From Lichenostomus cassidix (taxonomy: Eukaryota; Chordata; Aves; Passeriformes; Meliphagidae): a stretch of 64,000 nt of DNA. Both the position numbers and the translations under genes were made by a program. Positions 15,501 to 30,500 of this stretch are shown here, one piece after another (position 1 is the stretch's first letter; each line of letters begins with the position of its first letter). Under the pieces are notes generated by a model. That model saw nothing but the letters and a program-made list of their open reading frames with translations. It had not been told where the DNA came from and did not search any database. The stretch spans positions 85,839,405 to 85,903,404 of the forward strand of contig CM039182.1 of assembly GCA_008360975.2 (NCBI GenBank). Reading direction: 5' to 3'.

Positions 15501-18500
15501 ACAAGAAGCTTCTCTTCTCTCACACCAGTGCGGGAATAAGGAAACAAATGTACTTTACCACTGTAGGGGGAGAAGAAATCTACCAGGTGATCTTACAAGA
15601 TGCTTCAATTGAACTCATCAGAAGGTGAAATTCTTCTGATACCTATCTGATCTGCTCAGTGTCCAACTCAGAGATAAAAAAGGCTACTCCCTCTAGCCAC
15701 AGCTGGGCATGCAGAGACTCCAGGAACTTGGACATCACCTGTGCTGTCCTCATGTTGCCCTTCTCAGTTTACTGTTGGGTCTTTGACAAACACTCCAACT
15801 ATTACCTTGGAAAAACCCCACAACTGTGCAGCCATCTTATTACAGAATAGCACTCAGCATTTTATCAATATTATGAAATTGCATCCATTGACCAATTTAC
15901 TTAGAAATTGTTCCTGAGACCCAAGATTGAGCGCTACATGTGTAATGCTGGCAAATCTTGAAAGATATATATTTACAATGTTAGCAGTGCTCTGCCTGCA
16001 AACCCTTCAAAGGCAGGCTAAATCATTTCTGAAAGTGAAAAACAAGGATTTACTATTTGGATAGCTTTTAAATACCTTTTCATAGGCTAAAAAATCACAC
16101 TCCAAACAAAGCTACCAGCAAGGAAGAGGTCTTGTAGGAAATAAGTTATACACGACCATAATGCTTATGCAGTGAGACACAATGAGGAAAACCTCATTCA
16201 CTGAGGCAACAAAAAGGGAAAAAAAAATGGCTTATTTTCTAGAAAGATGAGATCATAATTATAGTCGATGTTAGAAATAAATGCTAAATTTCTAAATACT
16301 ATAGGGCAGATTTCTAGCCCTTCTGGTGCTCTCTGCCAACATGCTATTCTCCACAGAGGAGAAACAAGAGAACAAGTTACACATTGGAACATTTTTTTAA
16401 ATACGGATTTTTCAAAACAAGGCCACTGATGCTTACCTAATCATGAAAATTAATAGACTCAGACAGTACCTGAGCCATGATTTGCTTTACTTGTTTCCAG
16501 TTTTATTCCCATGTTCCACCAGCCTTTCAAAGGAACAAGTCATGAGCAATAATTTACAGTGGCTCAAAAACATTAACAGCAGTAAAACATGTATGCAATC
16601 CTTGTTTTCTAGCCCAGTGCACACAGCCCAGAGCACTCCAATAAAGGACAGAGATGGAATACAAGTAAAAGTGTCTCCTGTGCACTGAGCAGCTCAGTTG
16701 GGAAATCCCAGTGGAGCTCAGATTGGTGCTCCTACGTGCAGTACAATAACACAGTGCCAGTGCATTTTTGAAAGCTGAACTAGCAACAGATTGGGACAGG
16801 AAGGGAAGCACGTATAGTCATCTTACAAATTTAGTACAATTTTTTATCTTGCATACTACAAACAACAGTTATAAATAAAAACTGCAGTTATAAATAAACT
16901 GTATCTCAGGACTTAAATTTGACAATGACACATAGGAACAATCCAAGCCCTGCTGAAAATCAGGTTAGATCTGAAGTTTTGAGGAAATACTACACAGCAC
17001 AGCCTCTGTAATAAATTTGTTTAATATTACTGATGCAGCACAAACAACACACATTTTGGTATTAAAATATATTGAGAGTCTCTGGAAAGTAAGCCTCAGT
17101 ATCCTTTAACTTGAAACCACACATTTATTTTCCTTTGAGGTTACAAAAGTTAATTCCAGATCGATAGAAAACAAAATCAGAAAATCTGAAAACCCCCCCG
17201 TGAAACCTCTGGTTTAATTACTGATATCTGATGAATATCACTGCAGTGCTATAAAATGTCAGTATTCCATTGCTTACCTGTTCATATGCCTTAAATTATA
17301 GCCTGCAATAAAGTCAATGTAACAGAGCTGAGGCACAGCTATGCCCAACAAAAAACCTCCTCTCTACTTAAATCACAGTGAAAACAAGTTTTGAAATAAG
17401 ACTCTGAGAGTCACCCCAAAGCTGCTGAGACTGACCTACATTTCCATCAAGGGAGAACGCCCTGTAGCAGGGTGGCAGAGAAAGTGTCAAAACACTACAT
17501 CAAGAACCACCAGGACTCAAGTCACGTGGTGTTTTCTGGTAAACACTCACTTAGTCTTTCCTGGATCAGAATCACAGAATATGCTGAGTTGGAAGGGACC
17601 CACAAGGATCATCAAGTATAAATAGCAGCCTCATATCATTTATGAAAGGTTGTTGATGAATCTGCTTTTCACATAAATTTTAAGAATGCTCCAAGGTCCT
17701 AAACTGAACACAATCAAGCTGGATAAAGATCTGATTTTCAGACAGAAGCAATAGAGCTAAAAGGACTATAAGCAATTCTGAGTAAGATGGGATCACTGGT
17801 TGTTGTAACATGCCAAACCACATTTCACTACTCAGACTTTGCATACAACCACCGCTTTAACTTGCAAGTGAACAAAGAGAAAGCACTGCAGATAAGGTTG
17901 CAACAAAACTTCGCACTACCCTGAAACTGCGTCTTCTAACCAAACCAGAACAACTCATTTTAGGAAGAGGCCTTCTTTTCCATGATTCATATCACAACTT
18001 TAATCAATCTTTCTGAAAGGTGCCCTGAATGCAGGGAAATCCCTTATTTAAACATTTCAATGCAGCCTGCTTAATATCTGCCTTCAAGAGTATTACATAA
18101 TTTACCTGACATCAAGAGTATGAAATTTTCCTTTCTTCTGATCTCAAAGATTTGGATATAAGAAAGGTCGCATTATCTCATGATTCAAGTAGAAATCTTC
18201 TTTAAACCCTGAAAACAAAATCCAAAATGGTTCTTAAAACCATTGTGGTTACAGAATTCAAGCAGAACGTCACAAAAATAATAGCAGCTGCAATTGACTA
18301 TTTTCCTTGTCCTGAAAGTGATCACAGAAAAGCATCTCTCGACAGAAGCAAAACCAATTCTGTCCTCAGAGACTGAAACTGAACCTTAAGATCTCTAGAC
18401 CAGTTATTTTCCATATCTGACCTAACAATCTGAATAGATTTCAGGATATGGCAGCTCATCCAAAATGGATGAGCATGAATAAAAAGATTGCAACTAAGAA

Positions 18501-21500
18501 TGAGATTGCCAAGTGTTTGTGCACATATAGATCTGTGTATATATGTGTGTGTGTGTGTGTGTGTGTATAACCCCCTCTCAGAGAACAGCTTACAGGAAGC
18601 AAGCTGATTTTTAATGCTATTTTTTCCCCCTCTAGGCTTTCTCTAGGAAAAAGTTTTATAGGCAATTTCTTTCAGCTAACTCACTAAATCAATGTGAACA
18701 AGAACAATTCCAAACATTGATTCTACAGGGGGCCAGTAACAAGCTAAAGGCACCACAAAAGCCAGATGAAAAAACATCCCTGCTTGAAAGAACAGTAAAG
18801 TCTTTAATACCTCACATGCTTTCAGACTTCCATGACATTGCTGAAAGTTACATTGCTGGTGATGAGGTCAGCAGATTTTCTTTACAGATGCCAGGTTAAT
18901 TAACAGCCTGGATTTCTAGTTTGTGTCAAAAGCTCCTGAGTTCTCCACCACTTATGTCGACAACTTTGCTCTTTTTTTGTTATCTTTACATCACTACAAC
19001 CTGAGATAAATGAATACCCAAAGTTCACAAAGTATATCACAATTTAAGGAGCTATTTAAATCCCTATGGCCTTATGGGGATTTTAATACACAGGTTCTGT
19101 AAGAAAGATTTTTTTTCCCACCAAATTCCACCAAACCTAGTATGACTGTGGGCTGCTGCCAAAATCAGTAACCCCCCCTTTCACCATTACAGTTTTGTCC
19201 CATCTCCTTTTTTCCACCAGATCTGGTAGTCATCTGGCTGCTGTGTGTGTTGCTTCAGCTAGCCAAATCAACAAACGAGACTTTTTTTTCCACTTTTTGG
19301 TGTCCATCCAGTCGGTGAACATCATCAGATTAGTATCAACAGAAGTGATGAGAAAACTTCTTTCATCTGCAGTCCACATTTATACCAAATTATATGTACT
19401 ATAAAACTACCCTCTTAGGTATTCTCCTGAATTAAAATAACTGTGAGTAGAGAGCACTTTCACAAGCCTCATATAGAAGCAAATACCTTGAGTGCTGTCA
19501 TTTAAAAAACCTGTGAAGTATCACATTTGAGCTCCAACAGCACACTCTGCCATGTGTACCTTCACTACTTTTACTATGAATAATTCTACTCAAGCTATTT
19601 ACCTCACATTGAGATTATGATAGTTTTATGGATGTTTTATATTTTGATTGAACTGCAGCATCCTGAAGTATAGAGCAAATAAATTTGTTTTGAGAAGTTA
19701 AAAATCCAGTGTATTTTCACATGCATATTTCATACTTAAAATCAACATTACGTCTTTAAAGCACGGATATGAAAACCTGATTGTGGTAACTGAGAAGCAT
19801 TATATTGCATCATGTAATTAACAGTGCCTAAATCTAAATTCTGTTCTTTCTAATCAAAGATTTGACAGAATCACTCAGAATTACTATTTTACTAAATTTA
19901 CTCAGAAAGAAGCCCAGCGTAATTGCCATAAATTCCCCAACACACATGTAACTTAAGACTTAGAAGAATGGCTTTTAACCCAGAAAATTGTCTACTTCCT
20001 CCCAGTTGTGAAAGTAAGCTCAGCAGCAGGAACTGAGCAGGGTAGTTTGATTCAGAAAAATAGCCTTCAATAATAACATTCTGGCAACATTAATGTACCA
20101 GTTAAACATAAAGATCTCAGAGATATGCACCTTTCTTTTTTCCATTAAGTGGCTGAAGTCATAGTTTGTATGGATTCAAACACAGTTCACTCAAATACAA
20201 AGGGCCATCTGGCTAAAACCTCTGATTATACCTTAACATGATCTATACCACTCAAAACACCAGCATACCTACCTTCCTGAATACAGCAGCTTGAGAAAAT
20301 TACAGATAAAAGATCCCAGACTTTATGCAGAACTAACTGAGATATAATAAGATGTCTGATACCCTTAATTCTGGCAAAATTATACCAACTAGGGAAAAAT
20401 GACAAGGAAGATCTTTTATGCCAAATTGTATCGAACCTGTAGCCTTGGAGAAAGGGCTGCTGAGGGATCAGCAAGGAACATGGATACTCCTCCTTGCTGC
20501 AGGTCTGCTTGGGGAAGCCCATCACCTTCTCAAGAAATCTCAAGCTGCAAAATATGACACCCTGCTAGCACTGCATCACAAGCTCCTGTGGGGACCAGAG
20601 CCTACACAAACATAAAATCATTCTGTCCCAGCTATGCCTTCATTGTTTGAAGCCTTGATTGCTTGTGCCTGAAAAAGAAGTGTTTTAAGCAGCTCTTTCC
20701 AAGTGTAAAAACCTCAGAATTTGGTTTAAACTCTCACAACAGGGAACAAATGTCTACTTTAACATTTTACATATTCCACAAATCGTTAAATAATGAATTC
20801 AGGCTGGAAAGCTCAGCCTTAGAACACAATACTCATTCTTAATTTTGCAAAGCACTTTCTGAAGTCACCTCCAACAGCACAGAGAGCCAAACCAAGTCAT
20901 ATAACATGTGCAAATTTCATGCTTTCAACCCCCCTACTTTCCAGCCTGAACACCAATCTAAGGCACACAGGCACAGCTGAACGTGTACTTTAGTCATTGG
21001 CACCTATTTTATTCATTGCCTCACTCATCTTCAGCAAAATCAAGGCAAGACTCCAGTGTTCCTGATCATCCATCTTTTACTCTTTGCTGTCATGTCAAGC
21101 CCACAGCTGCATATTTTCCTGGCAACTGTGAATCAGCTCCCACTTTGATGATTGATTCACAGAGTAGAATAAGACATGCTTGCAAGAATTATTCTATTAA
21201 CAACTTAAAACCAATCTGGTATGCACAGCTGCTTATTCTCCTGCAATAACTTTTCTCCAGAGGCTATAGCCTTGTCCATTATATTAGTTTGTTACACTAA
21301 CATGTCCCAGTCCAGATTCAGGGAAGTATCCAGGCTAAAAAAATTACTTCTGGTTTAGCTTTTTCTGTTGAGCAAGTCACATTCAGCTGGAATAAAGAAA
21401 AGAATAAGTAGAACAATGTTCCTGGATACTGACACAAAGTGACCAGCAATTCAGGCAGATGTCAATGATTTTATGGTTTTCCATGTGGACTAGTAATTTT

Positions 21501-24500
21501 GAGCCAAATCATAAAAATAAATAGAAACCTGTAAATACAACTAGGGTGCACTCGGCAGAACAGAGATGTCAGCTTCTGTAGATGTCTTGTAGTGAGGAGT
21601 TCCCTTAGCTGGAGAAGTGCCTAAAAGTTATTAAAGACGCTCATATTTTTGTTCTCCTAGTAAGGGAACAAAATTTCTTGGCCAAAACACAAACAGGATG
21701 CCCAGAGTGGGTGATCTGCAGAGCTTAACCTGTGAGCACTCCAGGACCAACACACTTGTCTTCGCACAGGTGACAGAGGTTTGGCAGAACTAGAAATTAA
21801 TTGAAGGATAATGTAGTCTACTTCAAAAGCTGCTCTCCAGCTGACAGGTCATGCCATTCCTATTAAATACATGTGACAAATTGGTCCTGGCACTCTTAAT
21901 TCCACCAGCTTTCCAATGATTAACCGCTAGGCAAAACCTCTGCAGGCTTCTGTACTTCAGAAAAACTGACATGCTGGAGAATTAGAGGACTTGAAATAAT
22001 CACTTCTTCCCGCCACACCACATTAAAGGAAGCAACCCACAAAACTTGTGAAGAAAATAATTACATGGTTGAACAGCTAAGTGTGCCTTTGAACATATCC
22101 TGCTTTTTCAAAACCTTGATTGAAAGTGCTACTGGCAGCTGTGCTGTAGGCACATAAATGTGGTAAGAAGTGTTTAAAAATTACCCATTCTCCTTCTCCA
22201 CAAACTATTTCCATATTACCAGGGACATAGATAGAATAAGTTATAACAGAAATAATTCCACTAATGCAGCACAGAGTGTTTCTGACTTTGGAGTGTTTTG
22301 ACTAATCAGATAAATAGTTTCATATAACACACACACAACACCACAGTATATTTATAGTTTTCACAGTTCTGAAAATGGTTACAGTTTTCTGGAAGAGTAA
22401 TACTAATCCACACATACAGATTGAGATACCCTTGCATTGTAAACACAGTATTGTTCTCAAATTTGCCAGAGAAATGTTAGCATACACATAGCCACAACTT
22501 CTTAATTAGCATGACCTTATAAAGTACATGTTGAAAGGATAACAGAAGAGATTTTTGGGAAGCATTTTTCTCTCAAAAACTACTAAAAATGCACACACAC
22601 ACAAATGTTAAAATTTTGGCAGGAATTTACAAGAACAGAAAAATCCAACTCTGTCCTGAGACTATACCTAAAATTTTATACTAAAATTCCATTTTCACAC
22701 GCAGAGTACAGTGACAGTATTGTATTGAGAAAAAATGGAAAAGAGAAGAAAATGCAACATTACAAAACTTATAGCACAGGTCTTACTGTGAAACACAATA
22801 ACTGCAGAGCATAGCCAAATGTGAAAAACAAAAAGTTTTATACAGCTAAACTGGATTTTAAAATTGCAATTTTACTTCCCTGCAAGCTCAGGTGATGCCT
22901 AGGTAATAATTTTTTAATAGTTTATAACAATTTCTCCTTCCATTTTTGGCTAATTCAAAGTCTAGAACTCAAAAAGGTTACAATTAAGTCAACTTCTTAG
23001 ATCCTCAAATGTATGTTTTTACATTTGAAAAATCGATTGAAAACTTACATTATTTCAAACTTGCGAAATCATATTTTGAAAAATATGCCTCAGTTATTAA
23101 GAACACCAGCACTACTAGGAACTCACAAACTACACAGAATCACTTTCATCACGACAGATGAAGGCACCTACAAGCCAGCTCTTTATCACTCATTAAAAAT
23201 GAAAAGCAGCGAGAGTTTCATCTCACTCTGCTAATATTATCGTCTGAGGTAGGAGATGAAAACAAATTCATCCAGCAGCTAGGCCTCATGTACACAGCAG
23301 CAAAGCAGAGCTTCTAAAGAAGTGGGGTTTCTATAGCATCTCATTCTTACAAGAGAATGTAGGCGATTATGGAAAATTTTGTTTCATAAGTTTTATGCAT
23401 TTTGAATGTCCCTTTCATGAAGAAGAGGGCTTGAAGTGAGGGGAATCATCATCTATCCTGTCAGAGTAGTCCCAGGAGAATAAAACAATCTTATTTTTCT
23501 TTAAAACAAGGCTACAATTTTCTTTTTAATTACTTATGACTCAAATAGCTCTGAAAAGATCAATATTCCAGAGGCAAGATCAAAACGAAGCCAGATGGAT
23601 ATTAGAAAACATTATAATGCAACCTAAATGAGACTCTGCACATTTCATTAGGTAAGAAAATTTTGAAGTATTTCTCTCATCACCCAATCTCTTCTATTTT
23701 ATATAATGCAGAATTTTAGTCTGCCTCATTACAAGCAGTGCATGAATTTTTCAAACAAGTGATTTTTTCCTGAAATGCCAATGCTTTAGCTAACTTTCCT
23801 TCAACCAAATTAATTTCTATTCCCTGAACAGGCTTCATACTTGTAATCAGATTCAAAGTTAAATAACACCAAAGAAAACTGGTTTTTGCTGGTCCACCTC
23901 ATTTTGCAAATAAGTATTTTATATATAGGAAATTCTCCTACTGTTTGCATGAACAGTAATATCTAACAGAACTGAACTGTTGTTTTGGATTAGTTTTTGC
24001 ACATTCTTCATTTAAATAGAGTACATTTTTAATACAGCATGAAGTACTTACCCTTCTAACCTGACATCAGGTAAAGATCTGTTGAGTGCAATCATTTCAC
24101 TTGCCATTAAATTAAATTGATTTATTTTAAACATTTCTTTCATTTTCTCTTGCTCCTCCTTTGGAATGACCACAGGCTTCCCCATCTCTCCAGGTCCTTC
24201 ATGTGGCTTTTGTACAGGTTCTGGAACTTAAAATAAATATAATGTTACTAACTCCTTTTAGGCTTGTTTTTGTTTGTTTATACATTAATTTACACTGTAG
24301 GAGTGCTCACATTTAGAACAGTTCTAAACCCACCAGGTTTTGAAAATGAAAACCAATGTTTACATTTGGGAGTTTAACATAAATAATTAAGTACTATTCT
24401 TAGACACCAAAATTCATGTAAAAAATGAATAAGGATTTATTTTGATCAACCATTACATCATAATTGACTTTAGTAAAGTTCCTGTGTCGAAAAATTCAAT

Positions 24501-27500
24501 TTTTCCAGGAAAGCCTGCATGTGCAAGAAAAATCTGGGATATAAATGAGGGGAGATTTCATTGCAGTTACAACTTCCTTGTGAGGGGAAGAGGAGGGGCA
24601 GACACTGATCTCTTCTCTGTGGTGACCAGTGACAGGATGTGAGGGAGTCACCTGAAGTTGTATCAGGGGAGGTTTAGGTTGGGTATTACAAAAGGGCTCT
24701 TCACCCAGAGGTGCTGGAACAGGCTCTCCAGGGAAATGGTCAGAGCACCAGCCCTGACAGAGTTCAAGAAGCTTTTGGACAACCCTGTCAAGCACATGGT
24801 GTGACTCTTGGGGTGTCCTGTGCAGGACTGAGTTGGACTCAGTGATCCTGATGGGTCTCTTCCAGCTCAGCATATTCTGTGACTCTGTGATAAATGATGT
24901 TCCAGAACAGTAAAGGATCGATTAAAGAAAAAGTGTAGCTTTACATTTATTTCCACATTTTTGACAGAATGAGATTGGCAGCAACAGTTTCGAAATAATT
25001 TCCCTTGTTTGTACTAATGTTATTTTTATGCAACAAAATTACATTTTGGAGTTTAACATTAGTAGTCAAAACAGTAACAGTACACATCTTATACCCAACA
25101 AAATCTTAAATATCAACTATCTGCTCAAACTGAAAAGTAAAAGGGAGAAAAGGAAGTCAGACCCTTGAATTATTTAGGGTTTTAAACAAAACAAATTTAA
25201 AAAAAGGAAGTTTTTAAAAAGTTACACTTCTTTTTACAAGTATGTTCACTTTTTTTCCAAACAGAAATGCTCAAATACTGAATTTGGTGTATATTACTAC
25301 TTCACAAATTCAGCAAAAGTTTTAATTAACAAAAAATAGCAATTTAAGATCTAAACAGAAGAACAGAAGTATTTTAAAATAAAGGCACCAAACCCCTGAG
25401 AAATAAGCCTAGCTTCAAATTACCTTTAATTTTCATCTAGGATAGCACAGTGTAATTAAACTTCAGGCAGAGAGTAAATAGCCAAGTAAAGAATAAAAAT
25501 AAAATTAAAAAAAAAAGCCTGAACCTTCCATCCTTGCTGAAACACTAAGACTTAAAATATGTATTACTAATAAATGAGGCTTTTTGCTGGTCTGCATTTA
25601 GTGTTAACTGGTAACAAGCACAACATGCTCCTTGAGAAACTTTCATTTTCAAGTGAAGCAATTGCACTGGTTGCATTCACATAGTAGCATTTAGCAGAAA
25701 AAATGCTCCCATCACAAGGGTGCTTTCTTTTTACCAAACTCTCCTTGATTGCCTGTTGTGCTGCAAAACTCTGCCAGCCAGCTACTCATCCACTGAAAGT
25801 CGATGGAGTAAGGATGTTCAAGTAAATCCTGAACAGATGGGCTGAGGTGCTCTTTCAGCCATGGGCTAAGCTGAGCAAGCAGTTTGCTTTGCACCTTTTC
25901 CTCTAAAGAAGGTATGGTTGGAACCTGCATCAAAACTTGCTGACTTGCAATTGCATAACCTTTTAAACTAGAATTTGTGCCTTCTGGGGGTTAATTAACT
26001 TAAAATTATGGTATACAATAAAGTAATTATTTGGGCCTAATTTTCTATATTTAGCTTGGTGTTATTATGTGGATTATCAAAACAATTTTTATTAAGAGTA
26101 CAGCAATGAGTACATAAGTTCACTTAGACAGAAAATGATTGAACAATGGGTGTTCCACACACCTAAAAAAATTTTTAAAACCCTATCAGAACATAGTTAT
26201 ATGCACAATGGTTTTCAGAGTTCTGAAGAGTGAATGTCTTATCCTACACCAAACTACCTATTTAGAAGAAAAAAAAAAGAATTTCCTTTTTCATTTACAC
26301 TTTCAGTTCTTTCTTAACCTTCACTAAACCAGTTAAACTGAATAGCTAAATCAGCCAAAAACTCATCTCTCCCATTTGTAGATCTTGCTGTTAAGATGAG
26401 AGTTTAGCACATCAGTGACTTGGATCCAGGTGTACAAATTGCACTAATTCATCAGTTGAATTTTTTTTATTTCATTAATAAATATATACTGCTTGATTAC
26501 ACATTTTACCTCAGTAATATACTCCATTCTTCTTGCAGAAAAATCCAGCAAAAACTAACTACACCCAGATATTTTGTGCAACTCACTAAATACACACAGT
26601 CAAGCTGGGGCGCAGACAGGGCAATGACTTTCCAAGAAAAGTTAACCATCTTCTCTCAAGTTTCTGAGAATCATCTTTGCTTGTTTTTTTAATCTGTTAT
26701 CTGTTTTTCCACAAAAGCACATCGTTCTCACACAAACACAAACCAACAACCTTCTCCCCAAATGACTAATAAACACGTTGTTAAGAATTCAAACCACAGT
26801 GCTCTTTTGTCAGTTAAATATGGAAAAAAAATTTCCTTTGAAGGACTCTGTGTACTGATGACATACTTCTAGCAAACAGAAATTTAATTTACAGCTACAG
26901 GTTTCAGAACTAAATGAATGACTGAATCACCTCCTGATCAAATAAGAAATCTAGTAATGTATTTCCAGATATTTCTCATTTGTATCAGTAAACCATTAGT
27001 TTCAATCAGGGCTTGATCTCTTCCAGATCTTCATTAAAAAATCAGGAACTCTTTATGTCTGTGGACTACAAATTTCTTTTTACCAGGCAATATGCCTGAT
27101 GAAAACCAGATACTTCAAAACTTAAGACCATCTTAAAAAAAGGGGGGGGAGGACTCTCCTGGTGAGATGTCTTTAGGTGACAACGCGAAGTCCAGTCACC
27201 TTTGGAGGCATCACCATAATTACAAGAAAGCTGTTTGGACAGGTAAAAGTTCAGAGAAGTTCTGTCACTTATACACACCTCAGCCTTCATAGAACAAGAC
27301 TGATTTGTGGTGAACAGTTCACACTTTCAAAAATTAAACCTGTGTTTTGTACCTTGAAATTGCTTGCTCTTCTTCTTAGGATTTTTTCATGCAGATGAGA
27401 TTATACAGAACCAAGACACAATTCAGAAATTGCTACCTGGGCATGTTTTGTTTACAGGAATGGTCCCTTATTGTATTGTTAGAGAACAGCTTGAACCCTT

Positions 27501-30500
27501 TCTTTAAGTCTGGAACTTGTTTACACTTATTAGTAAGTTCTATTTCAGGCTGTGAAATCTAAATTGTAATGCCAATCCCCATCTGAAAACAGTAACGCTC
27601 AACTAGCTATCCTATGAATTTGTGGTTTGAAAAAAATATACTGCATAACATAGAGGTTAAGTGATCTGGATTTTCTTTCCAATTCATAGCACTCTTTAAG
27701 CTTACAGAAACAGCTGTCCATAGACAACAATTAATTACTCCCTGTGAATTTGCCTGAATGAACCATCAGGAATTACAGGAAGGGAAACACCACCCAGAAG
27801 CTGTGGCAATAGGAAGAACACGTGTGGCACTTTGGGTAAGGGGTGTGCACCATCCAGGTCAGCCGGGAGGCTCCGAGTAAGGTGAGGCAACCTCAGAGCT
27901 GAGCACTGGGAGAGAGCTTCTCCCAGCCTACCCCCAACCTCTCTGGGGTGGCCACAGCAGGGAGAAGGAGCAGCAATGTCAGTCAGGACCAGCACAGGCT
28001 CCTCACAGCTCCCATGGATTGCTGCTGGAAACAACACTGCTGGGTGTTCTGACCCCAGCTCCCCAGGTTGCTCGTGAAGCTCCTGCAGATGTTTTCTGCC
28101 ATGGTGGAGAGGGTGGGCAAAAGCTTAAGTCCACAGCCAAATCATCCCACATAGCCACAGTCACTAGATTCCAGCTCTCTCTCTCTCTCTGGCATAATCT
28201 TAGTTCCCCAGTCTCACACCAGCCAGACCCCATGCCAGGAGCCCTTTTCCCAAGGCGTCTCCAGCTCAGCTGCCTTACTGCCTGGCTAGTGGCCTGTCCC
28301 TATCCTACCTCACCTTTTGTCCTCTCAGCTCCACACTAGTGTCATTTCCACTACCAGCCCTCCATCTCTGTGACAGGGGACACAAAGACTTTTATCTCAC
28401 TCATCTTACAGTTCCCCATAATCATGTACACTGATCATGTACATTTTCCACAGTTGCACTTTCCTTTACTGTTCCTTATTTTGAGCAATTTTAAAAACAT
28501 AACAGCAGTACACCTAAAATCCAATATTAGACACATAAGCTAAAGTTCCTGATTTAAGATGGTAGTATCTCATGCCATCAATCTCAAGGAGAAAGATTTT
28601 TCCCAAAGGCAATTTTGACTATGACTCTTATCTTTTTCTTAAATGAAAATTCCTCCATTTTCTGTATTAAAGACATATGGAAAACATCCTTCTAACTTCA
28701 TGAAAGCTCAAACTGTCCAAAATTATCCTCAAAATCCTTTGCTCCTGCTGAAATAACTAAAGACTAACTTTTCCAACTAGACATGCACAACTTAAACATA
28801 AACACTCAGAAAAACTTACATGTTGAGTAGGTTCATTAAATGCCATGGAATTATTCCATGAATTGCAAAGAGAAGCTATATACCAGAGTGACATGGACAA
28901 GAGGCTATTAAATTCAGAACTCTTGCATAATTTATGCTGAATCAAGAAAACTAATTCAATTATGGAAATTAAAAGCAGAGGAAAAAGTGAAGTGAAAAAG
29001 CAGATTTTGATAAAAGCTTCACAGACAAAATAGTCTCAATGTTATCTGAGAAGGCACTAGGCATTCTGAGCAGGAATAAATCCACTACAGATTCCAAGTC
29101 AGTAAACTACTGGAACAAGTGAAAATATCTATGATCAGGCATGCAGCACTGTTAAAAGGAAATGTCACAGGGTCAACCAAGGTTTCCAGCAGAGCTATTT
29201 CTGCACATACCTTACTACAAACCAGCTGTTTGAAAAACAAACCCCAAGAAAACGTCCAAAAGTATTCACAAGGGTTTGTTTGGGTGGTTTTTCATTTATT
29301 TGTTTACCAGTCAACAACAAGATATCAAAAATATATCAAGAATTTTACCACACATGGGTTTGGGTAAAGGTCAGAATGAAGACTGTATTCAACTAAGTGA
29401 AACTAGTGCTGCATAGGGGAAGTCATAACACTAATCAGTCAAAAATGAAGACTTTCCCTCACCTGAAGGTTCCCCTAATGACTTCATGAAAGTTCAACAT
29501 CATCAATACATCACACTAAGCTGATAGATGTTGACTTCACCTGCTGTTTGCTGGTGTAAGTTATCTGCTTTATGGGAATCCAAAAAGTGGATCTATTCCT
29601 ACATAACAGTGCATCAGTCATTGTTTTACCATCATAAGAATTTCCAAACTTCTGGGAAAAAAAAAAAAAAGAAAAAGAGGACAAAAAAAACCAAAACGAC
29701 TGAGTTCCTGTAGAAGACATACTTCCTACATGAGCCTAATTAATTTTCTCACCACTTTCCGCTTACTGAAAAAGAAACCAAAAGGTGAGACACAAGCAAC
29801 AGAAAATTTAAGTTACTTCTGCAAAATTCAGGTGGATTAGAACCTCTTTAAAATGTTTGCATGCAGTTGTGGAAACAACAGTCCAGAGGTGTTGAGCACA
29901 GAAATTCTGCATTCTATACAGCATTCTCTGTGGAGATTTATTGGCTTGTTTTCTTCACAGGGAAAGAAAACAAGTAAACCAAATCTGACATTTCCTAAAT
30001 ATCTCCCCAGTGTTATTCTGTAACAGAGCAACATTATTCTTAAAATACTTGAGACAATTTCTCAGGAAGGTCAAGGTTCATACCAGATGTCAACTGGTGG
30101 AAAAGTTTTTTGTGATGGAAAGCAATAATCTTGGGCGCAGTTGGCTGATTGGACTTAACAATTAGCATCACTGCATAGGTTTCCAATATCAGCAGTGAAA
30201 CACAGACACAGCCTTTTTGGTGGGAGAGACACTAAACTACAAAATTAGATGTTTCACAAACAAACAGACGGCAGCAGCTGCCTGCAGTTCTAAATGCATA
30301 TGCTGAGACATTGCAGGGATGAGAAATCTCCCTGCACCAGTCCTTTCTCTCATGTGATCAATTATGCTGACTTCCTAAAAATAAAGTTGGCAAGTTCAAT
30401 AGTAGTGCTGTCAAAAAAAACCCAAACCAAAACAATCCCACACTCAGCTCATCTAATTGGCACTCAAAAACGAAGATGGCAATAAAACTGAAAGCTTATC

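Larger units (their letters stand above)
10888..24051 (-). other. GALNT1 intron between exons 3 and 4 (13164 bp)
   Basis: A large intron holding an ERVL-type LTR fragment (13831-14084), a CR1 copy (14309-14784), a short CR1 tail (17571-17617) and a TG microsatellite (18544-18567). The remainder is AT-rich and unassigned. The stretches 11630-11950 and 12690-12920 are less AT-rich but were not recognised. Confidence 0.8.
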
